Assembly (NCBI GenBank): GCA_002162765.1
Contig: MAAR01000011.1
Span: 1-64,000, forward strand
DNA: 64,000 nucleotides
From: Flavobacteriales bacterium 34_180_T64
GTDB lineage: Bacteria; Bacteroidota; Bacteroidia; Flavobacteriales; Flavobacteriaceae
Direction of reading: 5' to 3'
Shown: in pieces, positions 1-9,311 of the stretch
Layout of the letters: the number at the start of each line of letters is the position of its first letter
How positions within the stretch are numbered: position 1 is the first letter of the stretch
The notes under the pieces: generated by a model
The model's database searches: none
The model's input: the letters and a program-made list of their open reading frames with translations, nothing else
Told to the model about the DNA's origin: nothing
Program-made: the position numbers and the translations under genes

Positions 1-3000
1 AATGAAGGAGGTGTTGTATCAAGCACAGTAATTATCTGGTCAGAAGACGTTGTGTTCCCACACTGATCCGTCGCCGTCCAAGTACGTGTTATAGTCTCCG
101 TATTACCACAGTTAGCAGTAGACACATCGCTAAAGGTAATCGCAACTGTACCACAAGTATCAGAACCTGTAGCTGAACCAGTAGCAGCAGGATCGGTAGG
201 ATCCGTACATTCTACAGTTGCATCCGCAGGTAACGTTAATGAAGGCGCAGTTGTATCAACCACAGTAATTATTTGGTCAGAAGACGTTGTGTTCCCACAC
301 TGATCCGTCGCCGTCCAAGTACGTGTTATTGTTTGAGTATTACCACAATTAGCAGCAGACACATCACTAAAAGTAATCGCGACTGTACCACAGGTATCAG
401 CACCTGTAGCTGAACCAGTAGCAGCAGGATCAGTAGGATCCGTACATTCTACAGTTGCATCCGTAGGTAACGTTAATGAAGGCGCAGTTGTATCAACCAC
501 AGTAATTATTTGGTCAGAAGACGTTGTGTTCCCACATTCATCTGTAGCCGTCCAAGTACGTGTTATCGTTTCAGTATTACCACAGTTAGCAGCAGAGGCA
601 TCGCTAAAGGTAATCGCAACTGTACCACAAGTATCAGCACCTGTAGCAGTTCCCGTAGCAGCAGGATCGGTAGGATCCGTACATTCTACAGTAGCATCCG
701 CAGGTAAAGTTAACGATGGCGGCGTAGTATCAACTACAGTTATTGTTTGGTCTAAAGATGTTGCGTTCCCACATGCATCCGTAGCGGTCCAAGTACGTGT
801 TATTGTTTCAGTATTACCACAGTTAGCAGCAGACACATCACTAAAAGTAATCGCGACTGTGCCACAAGTATCAGCCCCTGTAGCTGAACCAGTAGCAGCA
901 GGATCGGTAGGATCCGTACATTCTACAGTTACATCCGCAGGTAACGTCAATGAAGGAGGTGTTGTATCAACCACAGTAATTATTTGGTCAGCAGACGTTG
1001 TGTTCCCACACTGATCCGTCGCCGTCCAAGTACGTGTTATTGCTTGAGTATTACCACAATTAGCAGCAGAGGCATCACTAAAAGTAATCGCGACTGTACC
1101 ACAGGTATCAGCCCCTGTAGCTGAACCAGTAGCAGCAGGATCGGTAGGATCCGTACATTCTACAGTTGCATCCGCAGGTAACGTTAATGAAGGAGGTGTT
1201 GTATCAACCACAGTAATTATTTGGTCAGAAGACGTTGTGTTCCCACACTGATCCGTAGCCGTCCAAGTACGTGATATTGTTTGAGTATTACCACAGTTAG
1301 CAGTAGACACATCACTAAAAGTAATCGCAACTGTACCACAAGTATCAGAACCAGTAGCTGAACCAGTAGCAGCAGGATCGGTAGGATCCGTACATTCTAC
1401 AGTTGCATCCGCAGGTAAAGTTAACGATGGCGGCGTAGTATCAACTACAGTTATTGTTTGGTCTAAAGATGTTGCGTTCCCACATGCATCCGTAGCGGTC
1501 CAAGTACGCGTTATTGTTTCAGTATTTCCACAGTTAGCCGCAGAAGCATCACTAAATGTAATCGCGACTGTACCACAAGTATCAGCACCTGTAGCAGTTC
1601 CCGTAGCAGCAGGATCGGTAGGATCCGTACATTCTACAGTAGCATCCGCAGGTAAAGTTAACGATGGAGGCGTAGTATCAACTACGGTTATTGTTTGATT
1701 TGCTGAATTTTCATTACCACATTCATCAGTAACTGTCCAAGTACGAATTATTGTTACTGTATTACCACAATTTGGAGTAGACGCATCGGCAAAAGAAATA
1801 GTTACAGAACCACAAGTATCAGTACCTGTAGCAGTTCCAGTATTTGCCGGATCTATGGATTCTGTACATTCTACGGTAACATCAGCTGGTATTGTTATCG
1901 ATGGTGGTGTTATATCTTCAATAGTAAACTGAACTGTAGCAGATGTGCTATTACCACAGGCGTCAGTAGCAGTAAACGTTACTAAGGCAAATCCTGTTTC
2001 ACCACAGTCATCAGAAAGACCAGTAAAATCATGAGACCAAGTAACTGACCCACATGAATCTGAGGCTATACCAGTGCTACCATTATTATTTAACCAGAAC
2101 TGTAATTCAGCTGTATTACCTGATCCATCACATTCAACTTTTTTAAATGATGGAGAAATATCAATAGTTGGTGGTGTTGTATCTACCACTGTAATTGTCT
2201 GATCTGAAGATATGGTGTTACCACATTCATCAGTAGCCGTCCAAGTACGTGTTATTGTTTCCGTATTACCACAGTTAGCAGCAGAAACATCACTAAAAGT
2301 AATCGCGACTGATCCACAAGTGTCAGCACCTGTAGCAGAACCTGTAGAAGCAGGATCTGTAGATTCAGTACATTCTACAATTGCATCGGCAGGCACTGTT
2401 AATGAAGGCGCAGTTGTATCGACCACTGTTATTGTTTGATCTAAAGAGGTTGTGTTACCGCAATCATCGGTTGCCGACCAAGTACGTGTTATTGTTTCCG
2501 TATTACCACAAGTAGCACTAGAAACATCAACAAACGTGATGACTACATCACTACATGTATCAGAACCTGTTGCTGTGCCCGTAGCAGTAGGATCAGTAGG
2601 ATCCGTACATTCTACTGTTGCATCAACAGGTATTGTTAGTGATGGGTCAGTAGTATCCACCACGGTAATGGTTTGATCTAAGGATGTCGAGTTACCGCAA
2701 TCATCGGTCACTGTCCAAGTTCTTGTAATTGTAAATTCACGTGGACAATCAGTGGGTACGGAAGGCGTAATTAAATCGATAGATGTAATCACTACATTCC
2801 CACAATTATCAGAACCTGTAGCTGTACCTGTAGCAGCCGGATCAGTAGGATCTGGGCATTCTACAGTCACATCAGCAGGAAGCGTCAATGCTGGATCAAT
2901 AGTATCATTTACAGTAATTATTTGGGTGACTGTTATTGAATTGCCACATTCATCAGTAACACTATAAGTTCTTGTTATAGTCTCTGGACAACTTAAATTA

Positions 3001-4568
3001 TCAGATATATCTGATACAAAAGTTACCGTAGGATTTAAAGTAACATCATCAGCCTCATCATATACATCTTCAATATTATTCGCTGGTACGTCATCATTAC
3101 ATTGCACGCTAATAGGATTAAGATCCGAAGCCGTCGGATCTTCAGTATCGTCAGCTGTTATAGTATAATCTGCAGTTACAACACAATCATTACTGTCTGT
3201 TATCGTAATTGTATAATCTCCGGCCACTAAATTGTTAAATATATTTGATGCCTGAGGAGTATTTCCATTTATTGAATAAGTATAAGGAGGTGCTCCTCCA
3301 ATAGTTTCAGCGGTTATAGAGCCTGTAGCGTTTCCTTCGCAATCTACATTTATTTGAGAACCAGGTCCGGCTGCTAAATCAGAAATAACTAAATCTAATG
3401 AAGCCGCAGGTGATGCACATCCATCATCCAGATTATAATAAAACACATAATAACTTCCAGGCGTATTAACAACTGTATTGGAAAAATGAGATCCAAGTAC
3501 TAATGGATCTGGATCTGTACTCCATGTTAAAACAGAACCAGCAGGTCCTGTAGAGGTTACATAACTATCTAAATCAACCGAAAAAGGGCCACAAAAAGTG
3601 TCTGTTCCATCGGTAGTTTCAATTGAAGCTACAGTTAAAGTAGGAGGTACTGCATAGCCCTCAAGACTAAGTCTAAGTCCATCAACTAATACAACGGATC
3701 TACCAGGATCTCCAGTTCTGTAAAATACATTAACTGTTCCTGAATTATCAGATTGAAATGTGATGCAAACCGTTTCCCAAAATGGATCAATTTCTGTCCA
3801 TCCTCCTGAATTTTGAAAAGGACCAGAAGTATTGGTAGAAAGTGTTGTTGGAAAATCTGAAGCAGGATGTATATTTAAATCACTATGTGTATAAGTAAGT
3901 GGGTCAGTTAATTGATTACCACCTGAGCCTATACCAAAGTTTAAGTTGGGAATAAATTCAACAAAATCACCGTCATTATTACTATAACGTGGAATAACAG
4001 CAATTTCAAAACACATTCTATACGTTGCATTTGGAAGTACAGTTAAGTTTTGTTCAATTCTCTCATTTTTATAAGAAAAAATAGAAAACCCTCCACCATC
4101 TGGGGAAGGTGATATTATTGCTGGAGTATCGACATTCGCATCTTCATTTGAGTAAGATATATATTGTCCTTCAGAATAATCTACAGTACCGGTGTCATTC
4201 CAACAGTTATAAACAACATCGTCAGAGTACGTACTACCATCAACTGCCGTTTGAAAATCCGATGAATTATTATTATTAGGAGTTGTATCGGACATATCAA
4301 AGGAACCACAGGTAATAACATTACAAGTTCCTACTGGGTTGGTTACCGCCGCTCTTTGGTTTTGACCAACTTGATTTTTTTTCTGATTATATATTACGGC
4401 TCTTTTTTCAAGAATTTCCATATAATCATTTAATTCCTTTTCAGAATACTTGCTGGTTTTTGACCAGTCATCTGATTCTTTTGTTTGTCCAAAAGCAAAC
4501 CCTTGTACTATTAATAGTAAAAGCACCAAAGAATTTTTTAACATAATTCTATAAGTATTTGTTTTCAT
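1..4568 (-). CDS. Giant secreted adhesin-like protein with SprB and HYR-like repeats (3' end outside window)
   Basis: An open frame runs from an ATG at 4568 to the left edge without a stop (1,522 codons seen), so the C-terminus is missing. Residues 1-28 form a signal peptide (hydrophobic LVLLLLIVQGFAFG, then Q). About residues 50-330 look like a beta-sandwich head domain. An SprB-type repeat lies near 400-465 (motif PPYTYSINGN, then DYTITITDSNDC). HYR-like modules of 79-89 residues start near 470, each with four cysteines (VEC, TCG, NCGN, CGN) that could form two disulfides. Proteins of this build in Bacteroidota are exported by the T9SS and act in surface adhesion or gliding; the sorting domain would lie beyond the window. 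An in-frame ATG at 4544 is a less likely start because it would shorten the signal peptide. A 13-bp palindrome sits 69 bp upstream. The exact ligand is unknown. Confidence 0.85.
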   Translation of the reverse strand, partial: MKTNTYRIMLKNSLVLLLLIVQGFAFGQTKESDDWSKTSKYSEKELNDYMEILEKRAVIYNQKKNQVGQNQRAAVTNPVGTCNVITCGSFDMSDTTPNNNNSSDFQTAVDGSTYSDDVVYNCWNDTGTVDYSEGQYISYSNEDANVDTPAIISPSPDGGGFSIFSYKNERIEQNLTVLPNATYRMCFEIAVIPRYSNNDGDFVEFIPNLNFGIGSGGNQLTDPLTYTHSDLNIHPASDFPTTLSTNTSGPFQNSGGWTEIDPFWETVCITFQSDNSGTVNVFYRTGDPGRSVVLVDGLRLSLEGYAVPPTLTVASIETTDGTDTFCGPFSVDLDSYVTSTGPAGSVLTWSTDPDPLVLGSHFSNTVVNTPGSYYVFYYNLDDGCASPAASLDLVISDLAAGPGSQINVDCEGNATGSITAETIGGAPPYTYSINGNTPQASNIFNNLVAGDYTITITDSNDCVVTADYTITADDTEDPTASDLNPISVQCNDDVPANNIEDVYDEADDVTLNPTVTFVSDISDNLSCPETITRTYSVTDECGNSITVTQIITVNDTIDPALTLPADVTVECPDPTDPAATGTATGSDNCGNVVITSIDLITPSVPTDCPREFTITRTWTVTDDCGNSTSLDQTITVVDTTDPSLTIPVDATVECTDPTDPTATGTATGSDTCSDVVITFVDVSSATCGNTETITRTWSATDDCGNTTSLDQTITVVDTTAPSLTVPADAIVECTESTDPASTGSATGADTCGSVAITFSDVSAANCGNTETITRTWTATDECGNTISSDQTITVVDTTPPTIDISPSFKKVECDGSGNTAELQFWLNNNGSTGIASDSCGSVTWSHDFTGLSDDCGETGFALVTFTATDACGNSTSATVQFTIEDITPPSITIPADVTVECTESIDPANTGTATGTDTCGSVTISFADASTPNCGNTVTIIRTWTVTDECGNENSANQTITVVDTTPPSLTLPADATVECTDPTDPAATGTATGADTCGTVAITFSDASAANCGNTETITRTWTATDACGNATSLDQTITVVDTTPPSLTLPADATVECTDPTDPAATGSATGSDTCGTVAITFSDVSTANCGNTQTISRTWTATDQCGNTTSSDQIITVVDTTPPSLTLPADATVECTDPTDPAATGSATGADTCGTVAITFSDASAANCGNTQAITRTWTATDQCGNTTSADQIITVVDTTPPSLTLPADVTVECTDPTDPAATGSATGADTCGTVAITFSDVSAANCGNTETITRTWTATDACGNATSLDQTITVVDTTPPSLTLPADATVECTDPTDPAATGTATGADTCGTVAITFSDASAANCGNTETITRTWTATDECGNTTSSDQIITVVDTTAPSLTLPTDATVECTDPTDPAATGSATGADTCGTVAITFSDVSAANCGNTQTITRTWTATDQCGNTTSSDQIITVVDTTAPSLTLPADATVECTDPTDPAATGSATGSDTCGTVAITFSDVSTANCGNTETITRTWTATDQCGNTTSSDQIITVLDTTPPS
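14..2899 (-). repeat. Tandem 237-bp coding repeats (79 aa) inside the giant adhesin gene
   Basis: A recurring landmark (tagtatc or ttgtatc) falls at 14, 251, 488, 725, 962, 1199, 1436, 1673 and 1910, giving eight units of exactly 237 bp. A divergent 267-bp unit follows (1910-2177), then two more 237-bp units (to 2651) and one of 249 bp (to 2900). All lengths are multiples of three, so the frame is kept. Units in 1-1680 are nearly identical at DNA level, while those beyond 1680 are more diverged. The block at about 699-797 recurs almost exactly at 1410-1508, a shift of 711 bp or three units. This points to duplication of several units at once. Confidence 0.9.
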
Positions 4569-4930
4569 AAGCCCTTATATTAGTTAATGGGATTAATTAA
4601 ATTTGTTTGTTTATTGCTAAACTTATATACTGTTATATCGCTAAGCGATTATTTTAAAATTTGATTATGCTCATATATAAGTACGCCTAAGCATCAATTG
4701 CCTAAGAGAAATTATTATGTCATTTGAGGGAAGAGCATTGGAAACCAACGCTGAAATGGATTTATTAATATATGTTTGATTTGGGGTCATTTACATTAAT
4801 TTTATATATAGCAAAGCAACTGATAACTAAATTGTTTCACAAATATAAATGTTAAAGAGACGAAAATACTCGTTAAAACGGACTTATGCAACATTTTATC
4901 GTAAAAATTTGCACTTAATCGATTAAAATT
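4569..4930. other. Divergent intergenic region upstream of the adhesin and the SixA-like gene
   Basis: There is no coding signal. The stretch must hold the promoters of both divergent genes. It contains a 13-bp perfect palindrome (arms ATCGCT and AGCGAT around one base, 4637-4649). No clean TAnnTTTG box could be placed for either gene; TAAGTTTA on the minus strand and AAAATTTG near 4906-4913 on the plus strand are only approximate matches. Confidence 0.4.
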
Positions 4931-5419
4931 ATGAAGACACTCGTATTTATTAGACATGGGAAATCGTCATGGGAGTATGATGTAAGTGACAAAGATAGAC
5001 CACTTAAAAGTCGTGGAATAAGAGATGCGAATATGGTCTCTAAACAGTTTGAAACCACCTTGTTTACTGCAGATTGTGTGATTTCAAGTCCGGCGAATCG
5101 TGCTATAAGCACGTGTAATATTTTTGCAAAAAACCTGCGTATTTCTCCTGATTTAATTCAAATCCATGAAGAAATATACGATTTTGGGGGTACGAGTGTA
5201 ATGAATTTTGTAAGAAATTTAAACAATGCCTATTCTAATGCTATGATTTTTGGCCATAATCATGCATTTACGTCTTTAGTTAACAAATTAGGAAGTCAAT
5301 ATATAGACAATCTACCTACAAGTGGATTAGTAAAAATAGACTTTGATGTAGACTCTTGGGATGCATTAAATCGAGGTATTACAGGTTTAGTAATTTTCCC
5401 AAAGCATTTAAAAAGTTAA
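4931..5419 (+). CDS. SixA-like phosphohistidine phosphatase (histidine phosphatase superfamily)
   Basis: This 162-residue protein begins with the phosphatase signature IRHGKSSW. His9 is the expected phospho-acceptor with Arg8 beside it, and a second catalytic histidine lies in FGHNHAFT (His109). The size fits the short SixA branch, which removes phosphate from phosphohistidine residues; it is much shorter than phosphoglycerate mutases. It has no signal peptide, so it should be cytosolic. It lies upstream of polyphosphate kinase and exopolyphosphatase on the same strand, separated from ppk1 by 233 bp with two hairpins, so it may have its own transcript. PPK1 works through a phosphohistidine intermediate, which makes a link attractive, but that is inference. 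Confidence 0.8.
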   Translation: MKTLVFIRHGKSSWEYDVSDKDRPLKSRGIRDANMVSKQFETTLFTADCVISSPANRAISTCNIFAKNLRISPDLIQIHEEIYDFGGTSVMNFVRNLNNAYSNAMIFGHNHAFTSLVNKLGSQYIDNLPTSGLVKIDFDVDSWDALNRGITGLVIFPKHLKS

Positions 5420-5480
5420 TTATATTGATCTTCATTAGTCGTTAGTAATTTCAAATAGAAAAGCCTTTTGAATATTTTAA

Positions 5481-5522
5481 TTTGGCAAGACTGCCAAAAG
5501 CAAAAGTTGGTCCATAATGGAC
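5481..5522. promoter_or_regulatory. Two short inverted repeats between the SixA-like gene and ppk1
   Basis: TTTGGCA (5481-5487) and TGCCAAA (5492-5498) form a perfect 7-bp stem with a 4-base loop. GTCCAT (5510-5515) and ATGGAC (5517-5522) form a second dyad around one base. Neither is followed by a T-run, so they do not look like a classical terminator. They could be an operator or an RNA hairpin about 130 bp before ppk1. No regulator can be named. Confidence 0.35.
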
Positions 5523-5652
5523 AATTTACTCGTGTTTTTATGAAAATAAATGGCTTATTGTCCTGAAATTGTTGATTTTTCAATAAATATGAGGGAGGAT
5601 TATTTATACGATTAATTAGAATATATTTGTAACTACTAATTTGGTAGGGTTA

Positions 5653-7707
5653 ATGATAAAAGAAAAAAACAGTTATATAAATAGAGAGTTGAGCTGGTTG
5701 CAGTTTAACGCAAGAGTTTTACAAGAAGCAGGTGATGAATCTGTTCCATTAATAGAACGACTTCGATTTTTAGGAATATTTTCAAATAACCTAGATGAGT
5801 TTTTCAAAGTTCGATATGCTACAGTAAAGCGGATTTATGAAGCAGGAAAGGCTGGAAAAAGTGAATTGGGAGGAATAAAGGCTAGCGAATTACTTGAAAT
5901 AATTACACAAGTTGTTATAAAACAGCAAAGTGAAAGTCTGGATATTCTTCATAATATTCAGAAGATGCTAGAAGAAGAAGATATTTATTTTGTAAATGAA
6001 ACTCAAATCGATGAATCCCAAAAGACCTTTATAAAGCAATATTTTGTTGAACATGTTAGTCCCGCTTTAGTAACCATAATTTTAAATGATGATGTTGAAT
6101 TGTCAACATTAAAGGACAGTGCTGCCTATTTGGCCGTTAAGATGCTATTTGCAAATAATGAAAAACAATACGCTTTAATTGAAATTCCACGTTCCATTGA
6201 TCGCTTTGTTGTTCTGCCAAAGAAAGGATCTAATAATTATATTATTTTGATTGATGATTTGCTTCGCTATTGTCTAGATGACATCTTTAGTATTTTCAAT
6301 TATGATAGTATTACAACACATATGATCAAAATCACTAGAGATGGTGAATTAGATTTTGAAAGTGATTTGAGTAAGAGTTTTATTGCAAAAATTTCTGATA
6401 GTGTAAAAGATCGACAAACAGGAGAACCGGTTCGTTTTGTATATGACAAAACAATTGATAGTGAATCTTTGCATTACCTAATGTCAAAAATGGGAATTGA
6501 CTCCTTTGATAGTGTTATTCCTGGGGGTCGTTATCACAATAGACGTGATTATATGGGCTTTCCAAGTTTAGGGAGAACGGATTTATTATACGATAAAATC
6601 GCACCACTACCAGTTAAAGGCTTGAGTCTTAAAAGCAGTATATTCACTGCAATAGCTAACAAAGATTATTTATTATATACACCATATCATACGTTTTCCT
6701 ATGTAGTAAAATTCCTTAGAGAAGCAGCACTAGATCCGCAGGTAAAGACTATTAAGATTACAATTTATAGGTTAGCAGAGATTTCACATGTTGCAAGTTC
6801 TTTGATTAATGCTGCTAAAAATGGAAAAAAAGTTACTGTTTCAATTGAAATTCAGGCCAGATTTGATGAACAAGCAAATATAGATTACGCTGAACAAATG
6901 GAGGCTGAAGGCGTAAATTTACTTTTTGGTGTTCCAGGATTAAAAGTGCATAGTAAAATGTGTGTTATTGAACGGCAAGAAAACAATAAAATTAAAAGAT
7001 ATGGTATTGTAAGTACTGGTAATTTTAATGAATCGACGGCCAAAATTTATACGGATTATACACTGTTTACTGCCAATCAAAAAATATTGAAGGATATAAA
7101 TAAATTATTCAACTTTTTTGAAGTCAATTATAGAATTTACCGTTATAAACATATAATAACGTCACCACATTATACAAGGTCGAAATTATTTGCTCTTATC
7201 GATGTGGAGATTGAAAATTCTAGATTAGGGAAACCGGCTTATATAAAATTAAAATTGAATAGTATTTCGAGTTATAAAATGATTGACAAATTATATGAAG
7301 CGAGCAATGCAGGGGTAAAAATACAGATGATTGTTAGAGGCATTTGCTGTCTCATACCAGGTATAAAAGGAATGAGTGAAAATATTGAAATTATTAGTGT
7401 AGTTGATAAGTTTTTAGAACATACTAGGCTTTACGTATTCTGCAATAATGACGTTGAAGATATTTACATTTCGTCTGCTGATTGGATGACAAGAAACATT
7501 GAAAATAGAGTAGAAGTTAGTTGCCCTATCTATGATAATGAAATCAAAAAAGAATTGATTGATACGTTTAATATATGTTGGAATGATAATGTAAAAGCGA
7601 GATTGTTAAATGACACTCAGAACAATCAGTATAAACAAAATGATTTGCCGAAAGTAAGATCACAATTTGCAACTTATGACTATTATCTAAAAAAGACACA
7701 GAATTAA
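5653..7707 (+). CDS. ppk1: Polyphosphate kinase 1
   Basis: The enzyme reversibly makes inorganic polyphosphate from ATP and should be membrane-associated or cytosolic. It opens with the family N-terminal motif INRELSWLQFN and has full length for PPK1. The autophosphorylated histidine is in LKVHSKM (His433), and the second conserved histidine is in FLEHTRLY (His590), matching the E. coli pair in spacing. The two phospholipase-D-like C-terminal domains are intact. An upstream in-frame TTG at 5641 adds four residues; the ATG at 5653 is preferred because the homologous region begins directly after it. The next gene (exopolyphosphatase) starts one base after the stop, so the two are almost certainly co-transcribed, pairing synthesis with breakdown. 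Confidence 0.95.
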   Translation: MIKEKNSYINRELSWLQFNARVLQEAGDESVPLIERLRFLGIFSNNLDEFFKVRYATVKRIYEAGKAGKSELGGIKASELLEIITQVVIKQQSESLDILHNIQKMLEEEDIYFVNETQIDESQKTFIKQYFVEHVSPALVTIILNDDVELSTLKDSAAYLAVKMLFANNEKQYALIEIPRSIDRFVVLPKKGSNNYIILIDDLLRYCLDDIFSIFNYDSITTHMIKITRDGELDFESDLSKSFIAKISDSVKDRQTGEPVRFVYDKTIDSESLHYLMSKMGIDSFDSVIPGGRYHNRRDYMGFPSLGRTDLLYDKIAPLPVKGLSLKSSIFTAIANKDYLLYTPYHTFSYVVKFLREAALDPQVKTIKITIYRLAEISHVASSLINAAKNGKKVTVSIEIQARFDEQANIDYAEQMEAEGVNLLFGVPGLKVHSKMCVIERQENNKIKRYGIVSTGNFNESTAKIYTDYTLFTANQKILKDINKLFNFFEVNYRIYRYKHIITSPHYTRSKLFALIDVEIENSRLGKPAYIKLKLNSISSYKMIDKLYEASNAGVKIQMIVRGICCLIPGIKGMSENIEIISVVDKFLEHTRLYVFCNNDVEDIYISSADWMTRNIENRVEVSCPIYDNEIKKELIDTFNICWNDNVKARLLNDTQNNQYKQNDLPKVRSQFATYDYYLKKTQN

Positions 7708-7708
7708 A

Positions 7709-8617
7709 ATGCTTTCAATTAAAAAATACGCAGCTATTGATATTGGTTCAAATGCTGTTAGATTATTAATTTCTAATATTATTGAGCAAAAAGGGAAACC
7801 TACCCAATTTAAGAAGAGTTCATTGGTAAGAGTTCCAATTCGTTTAGGAGCCGATGTTTTTATAAATCAGTGTATTTCGAAAGAAAGTGAACGGCGATTG
7901 CTTGATACTATGATGGCATTTCGACTTCTCATGAAATCTCATGGAGTTGTTAAATATAAGGCATGTGCAACTTCAGCCATGCGAGAAGCTGGTAACAGTT
8001 CTGAAATTGCAAAACTGATTTCGGAACAGGCAAATATTGATATTGATATTATTGATGGAGAGGAGGAAGCCTCTATAATTGCTGCAACTGATTTACATTC
8101 GTATATAGATGCTAATAAAACGTATCTATATGTTGATGTTGGAGGTGGAAGCACCGAATTTTCTGTTATACAACATGGGAAAATTGTAGCTTCAAAATCA
8201 TTCAAAATTGGAACTGTGAGGTTGCTAAATGACATTGTTACAAAAGAGTCTTGGTCAAATTTAGAACAATGGATTAAGCAACAAACACATAAATATGATA
8301 AAATAGACCTGATAGGATCTGGAGGGAATATTAATAAAATATTTAAAATTTCAGGAAAAGTTGTAGGTAAACCGCTGACCTATTTCTACTTAACAAGCTA
8401 TTATTATAAACTCCAATCTTATTCTTATGAGGAGCGAATCACAGAGCTTGATTTAAATCAGGATCGTGCGGATGTTATTATACCTGCAACAAAGATTTAT
8501 TTATCAGCAATGAAGTGGAGTGGTGCAAAAGATATGTATGTACCTAAAATAGGGCTTTCAGATGGAATAATTAAGAGTATCCATTTTGGTACAGTTTCTA
8601 GTCTTATCTTGCAATAA
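7709..8617 (+). CDS. ppx: Exopolyphosphatase / guanosine pentaphosphatase family protein
   Basis: This is a 302-residue Ppx/GppA protein of the ASKHA (actin-like ATPase) fold. Phosphate-binding loop 1 is IDIGSNAVRLLI near residues 10-21. The second loop is DVGGGSTEF near 142-150. A GSGGNINKI segment lies near 198-206. It is the short form without the C-terminal HD-like domain of E. coli Ppx, as is common in Bacteroidota. It should release phosphate from polyphosphate ends or act on pppGpp; the sequence alone cannot separate the two activities. Genomic coupling to ppk1 (one-base gap) favours the polyphosphate role. Confidence 0.88.
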   Translation: MLSIKKYAAIDIGSNAVRLLISNIIEQKGKPTQFKKSSLVRVPIRLGADVFINQCISKESERRLLDTMMAFRLLMKSHGVVKYKACATSAMREAGNSSEIAKLISEQANIDIDIIDGEEEASIIAATDLHSYIDANKTYLYVDVGGGSTEFSVIQHGKIVASKSFKIGTVRLLNDIVTKESWSNLEQWIKQQTHKYDKIDLIGSGGNINKIFKISGKVVGKPLTYFYLTSYYYKLQSYSYEERITELDLNQDRADVIIPATKIYLSAMKWSGAKDMYVPKIGLSDGIIKSIHFGTVSSLILQ

Positions 8618-8714
8618 TTAAGCAGTTTATCTAATTTTTAATGTTACATAGCTAATATTTAGGGTGGTTTCATTTTTTTCAATTTATATTCGAAGTCTCA
8701 AATCATTATACATT

Positions 8715-9242
8715 ATGAAAACATTAGTAACTACCCTAGTGGTCCTATTTATAACTACACTTAGTTTTTCTCAAGACTCAAAGTATGGCGTAAGAGGTGG
8801 AATAACAATCTCGAACCTAGATTATAAAGATGTACCAATTAATGAAAATAAACATAGAAATGGTTTTGTTTTTGGTGTTTATGCAGAATATGGTTTAACA
8901 GAAACACTCTCTGTTGCTCCAGAATTGCAATTTTCTACGGAAGGCTCTAATCATGAGAATTTTGCGAATGATTATTTAAACTTACCAGTACTTTTAAAAT
9001 ATAGTCTAATCGATAGAATATCTATTGGCGTTGGACCTCAATTAGGTTTAAAAGTTCATGCAAATGATGATGGTTTCAAGAATTTAGTGTTTTCGGGTGT
9101 AGGTCTAGTTGAGATCAACCTTTTTGGTGATTGGTCTATTGATGCACGATATAACTATGGGTTTTCGAATGTATTTGATGACGAACTTTTACCTGAGGCA
9201 AAAAATGCAGTTTGGCAATTCGGATTGAACTATAAAATATAA
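8715..9242 (+). CDS. Small outer-membrane beta-barrel protein (PorT/OMP_b-brl type)
   Basis: This 175-residue protein starts with a clear signal peptide, MKTLVTTLVVLFITTLSFSQ. Alternating hydrophobic and polar strands follow, with glycine-rich turns (GVRGGITISNLD, SIGVGPQLGLKV, SIDARYNYGFSNVF) and an aromatic C-terminal strand ending WQFGLNYKI. This is typical of eight-strand barrels in Bacteroidota. A GTG at 8664 would add 17 residues ahead of the signal peptide and is rejected in favour of the ATG at 8715. It is separated from ppx by 97 bp and followed by a strong hairpin terminator. Its role in the outer membrane (porin, adhesin or structural) cannot be told. Confidence 0.75.
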   Translation: MKTLVTTLVVLFITTLSFSQDSKYGVRGGITISNLDYKDVPINENKHRNGFVFGVYAEYGLTETLSVAPELQFSTEGSNHENFANDYLNLPVLLKYSLIDRISIGVGPQLGLKVHANDDGFKNLVFSGVGLVEINLFGDWSIDARYNYGFSNVFDDELLPEAKNAVWQFGLNYKI

Positions 9243-9270
9243 CTATTAATCAATTTATTTATAAATATTT

Positions 9271-9305
9271 AAAGCTCTAGCATACAAGTGTTAGAGTTTT
9301 TTTAT
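9271..9305. terminator. Bidirectional Rho-independent terminator
   Basis: CTCTAGCA (9275-9282) pairs with TGTTAGAG (9289-9296) around a 6-base loop, extended by flanking A and T runs. It lies between the convergent barrel gene and miaE and can serve both strands. Confidence 0.75.
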
Positions 9306-9311
9306 GCTTGA

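Noticed and set aside
526..2967. Plus-strand reading frames of 65-162 codons with a repeated VAVQVRVIVSVLPQ phrase
   Set aside because: They are the reverse strand of the 237-bp coding repeats, and their repetition simply copies the repeat unit. The minus strand encodes a normal signal peptide and cysteine-rich modules.
5641..5652. TTG start of ppk1
   Set aside because: The ATG at 5653 fits the family start better, and TTG starts are rare here.
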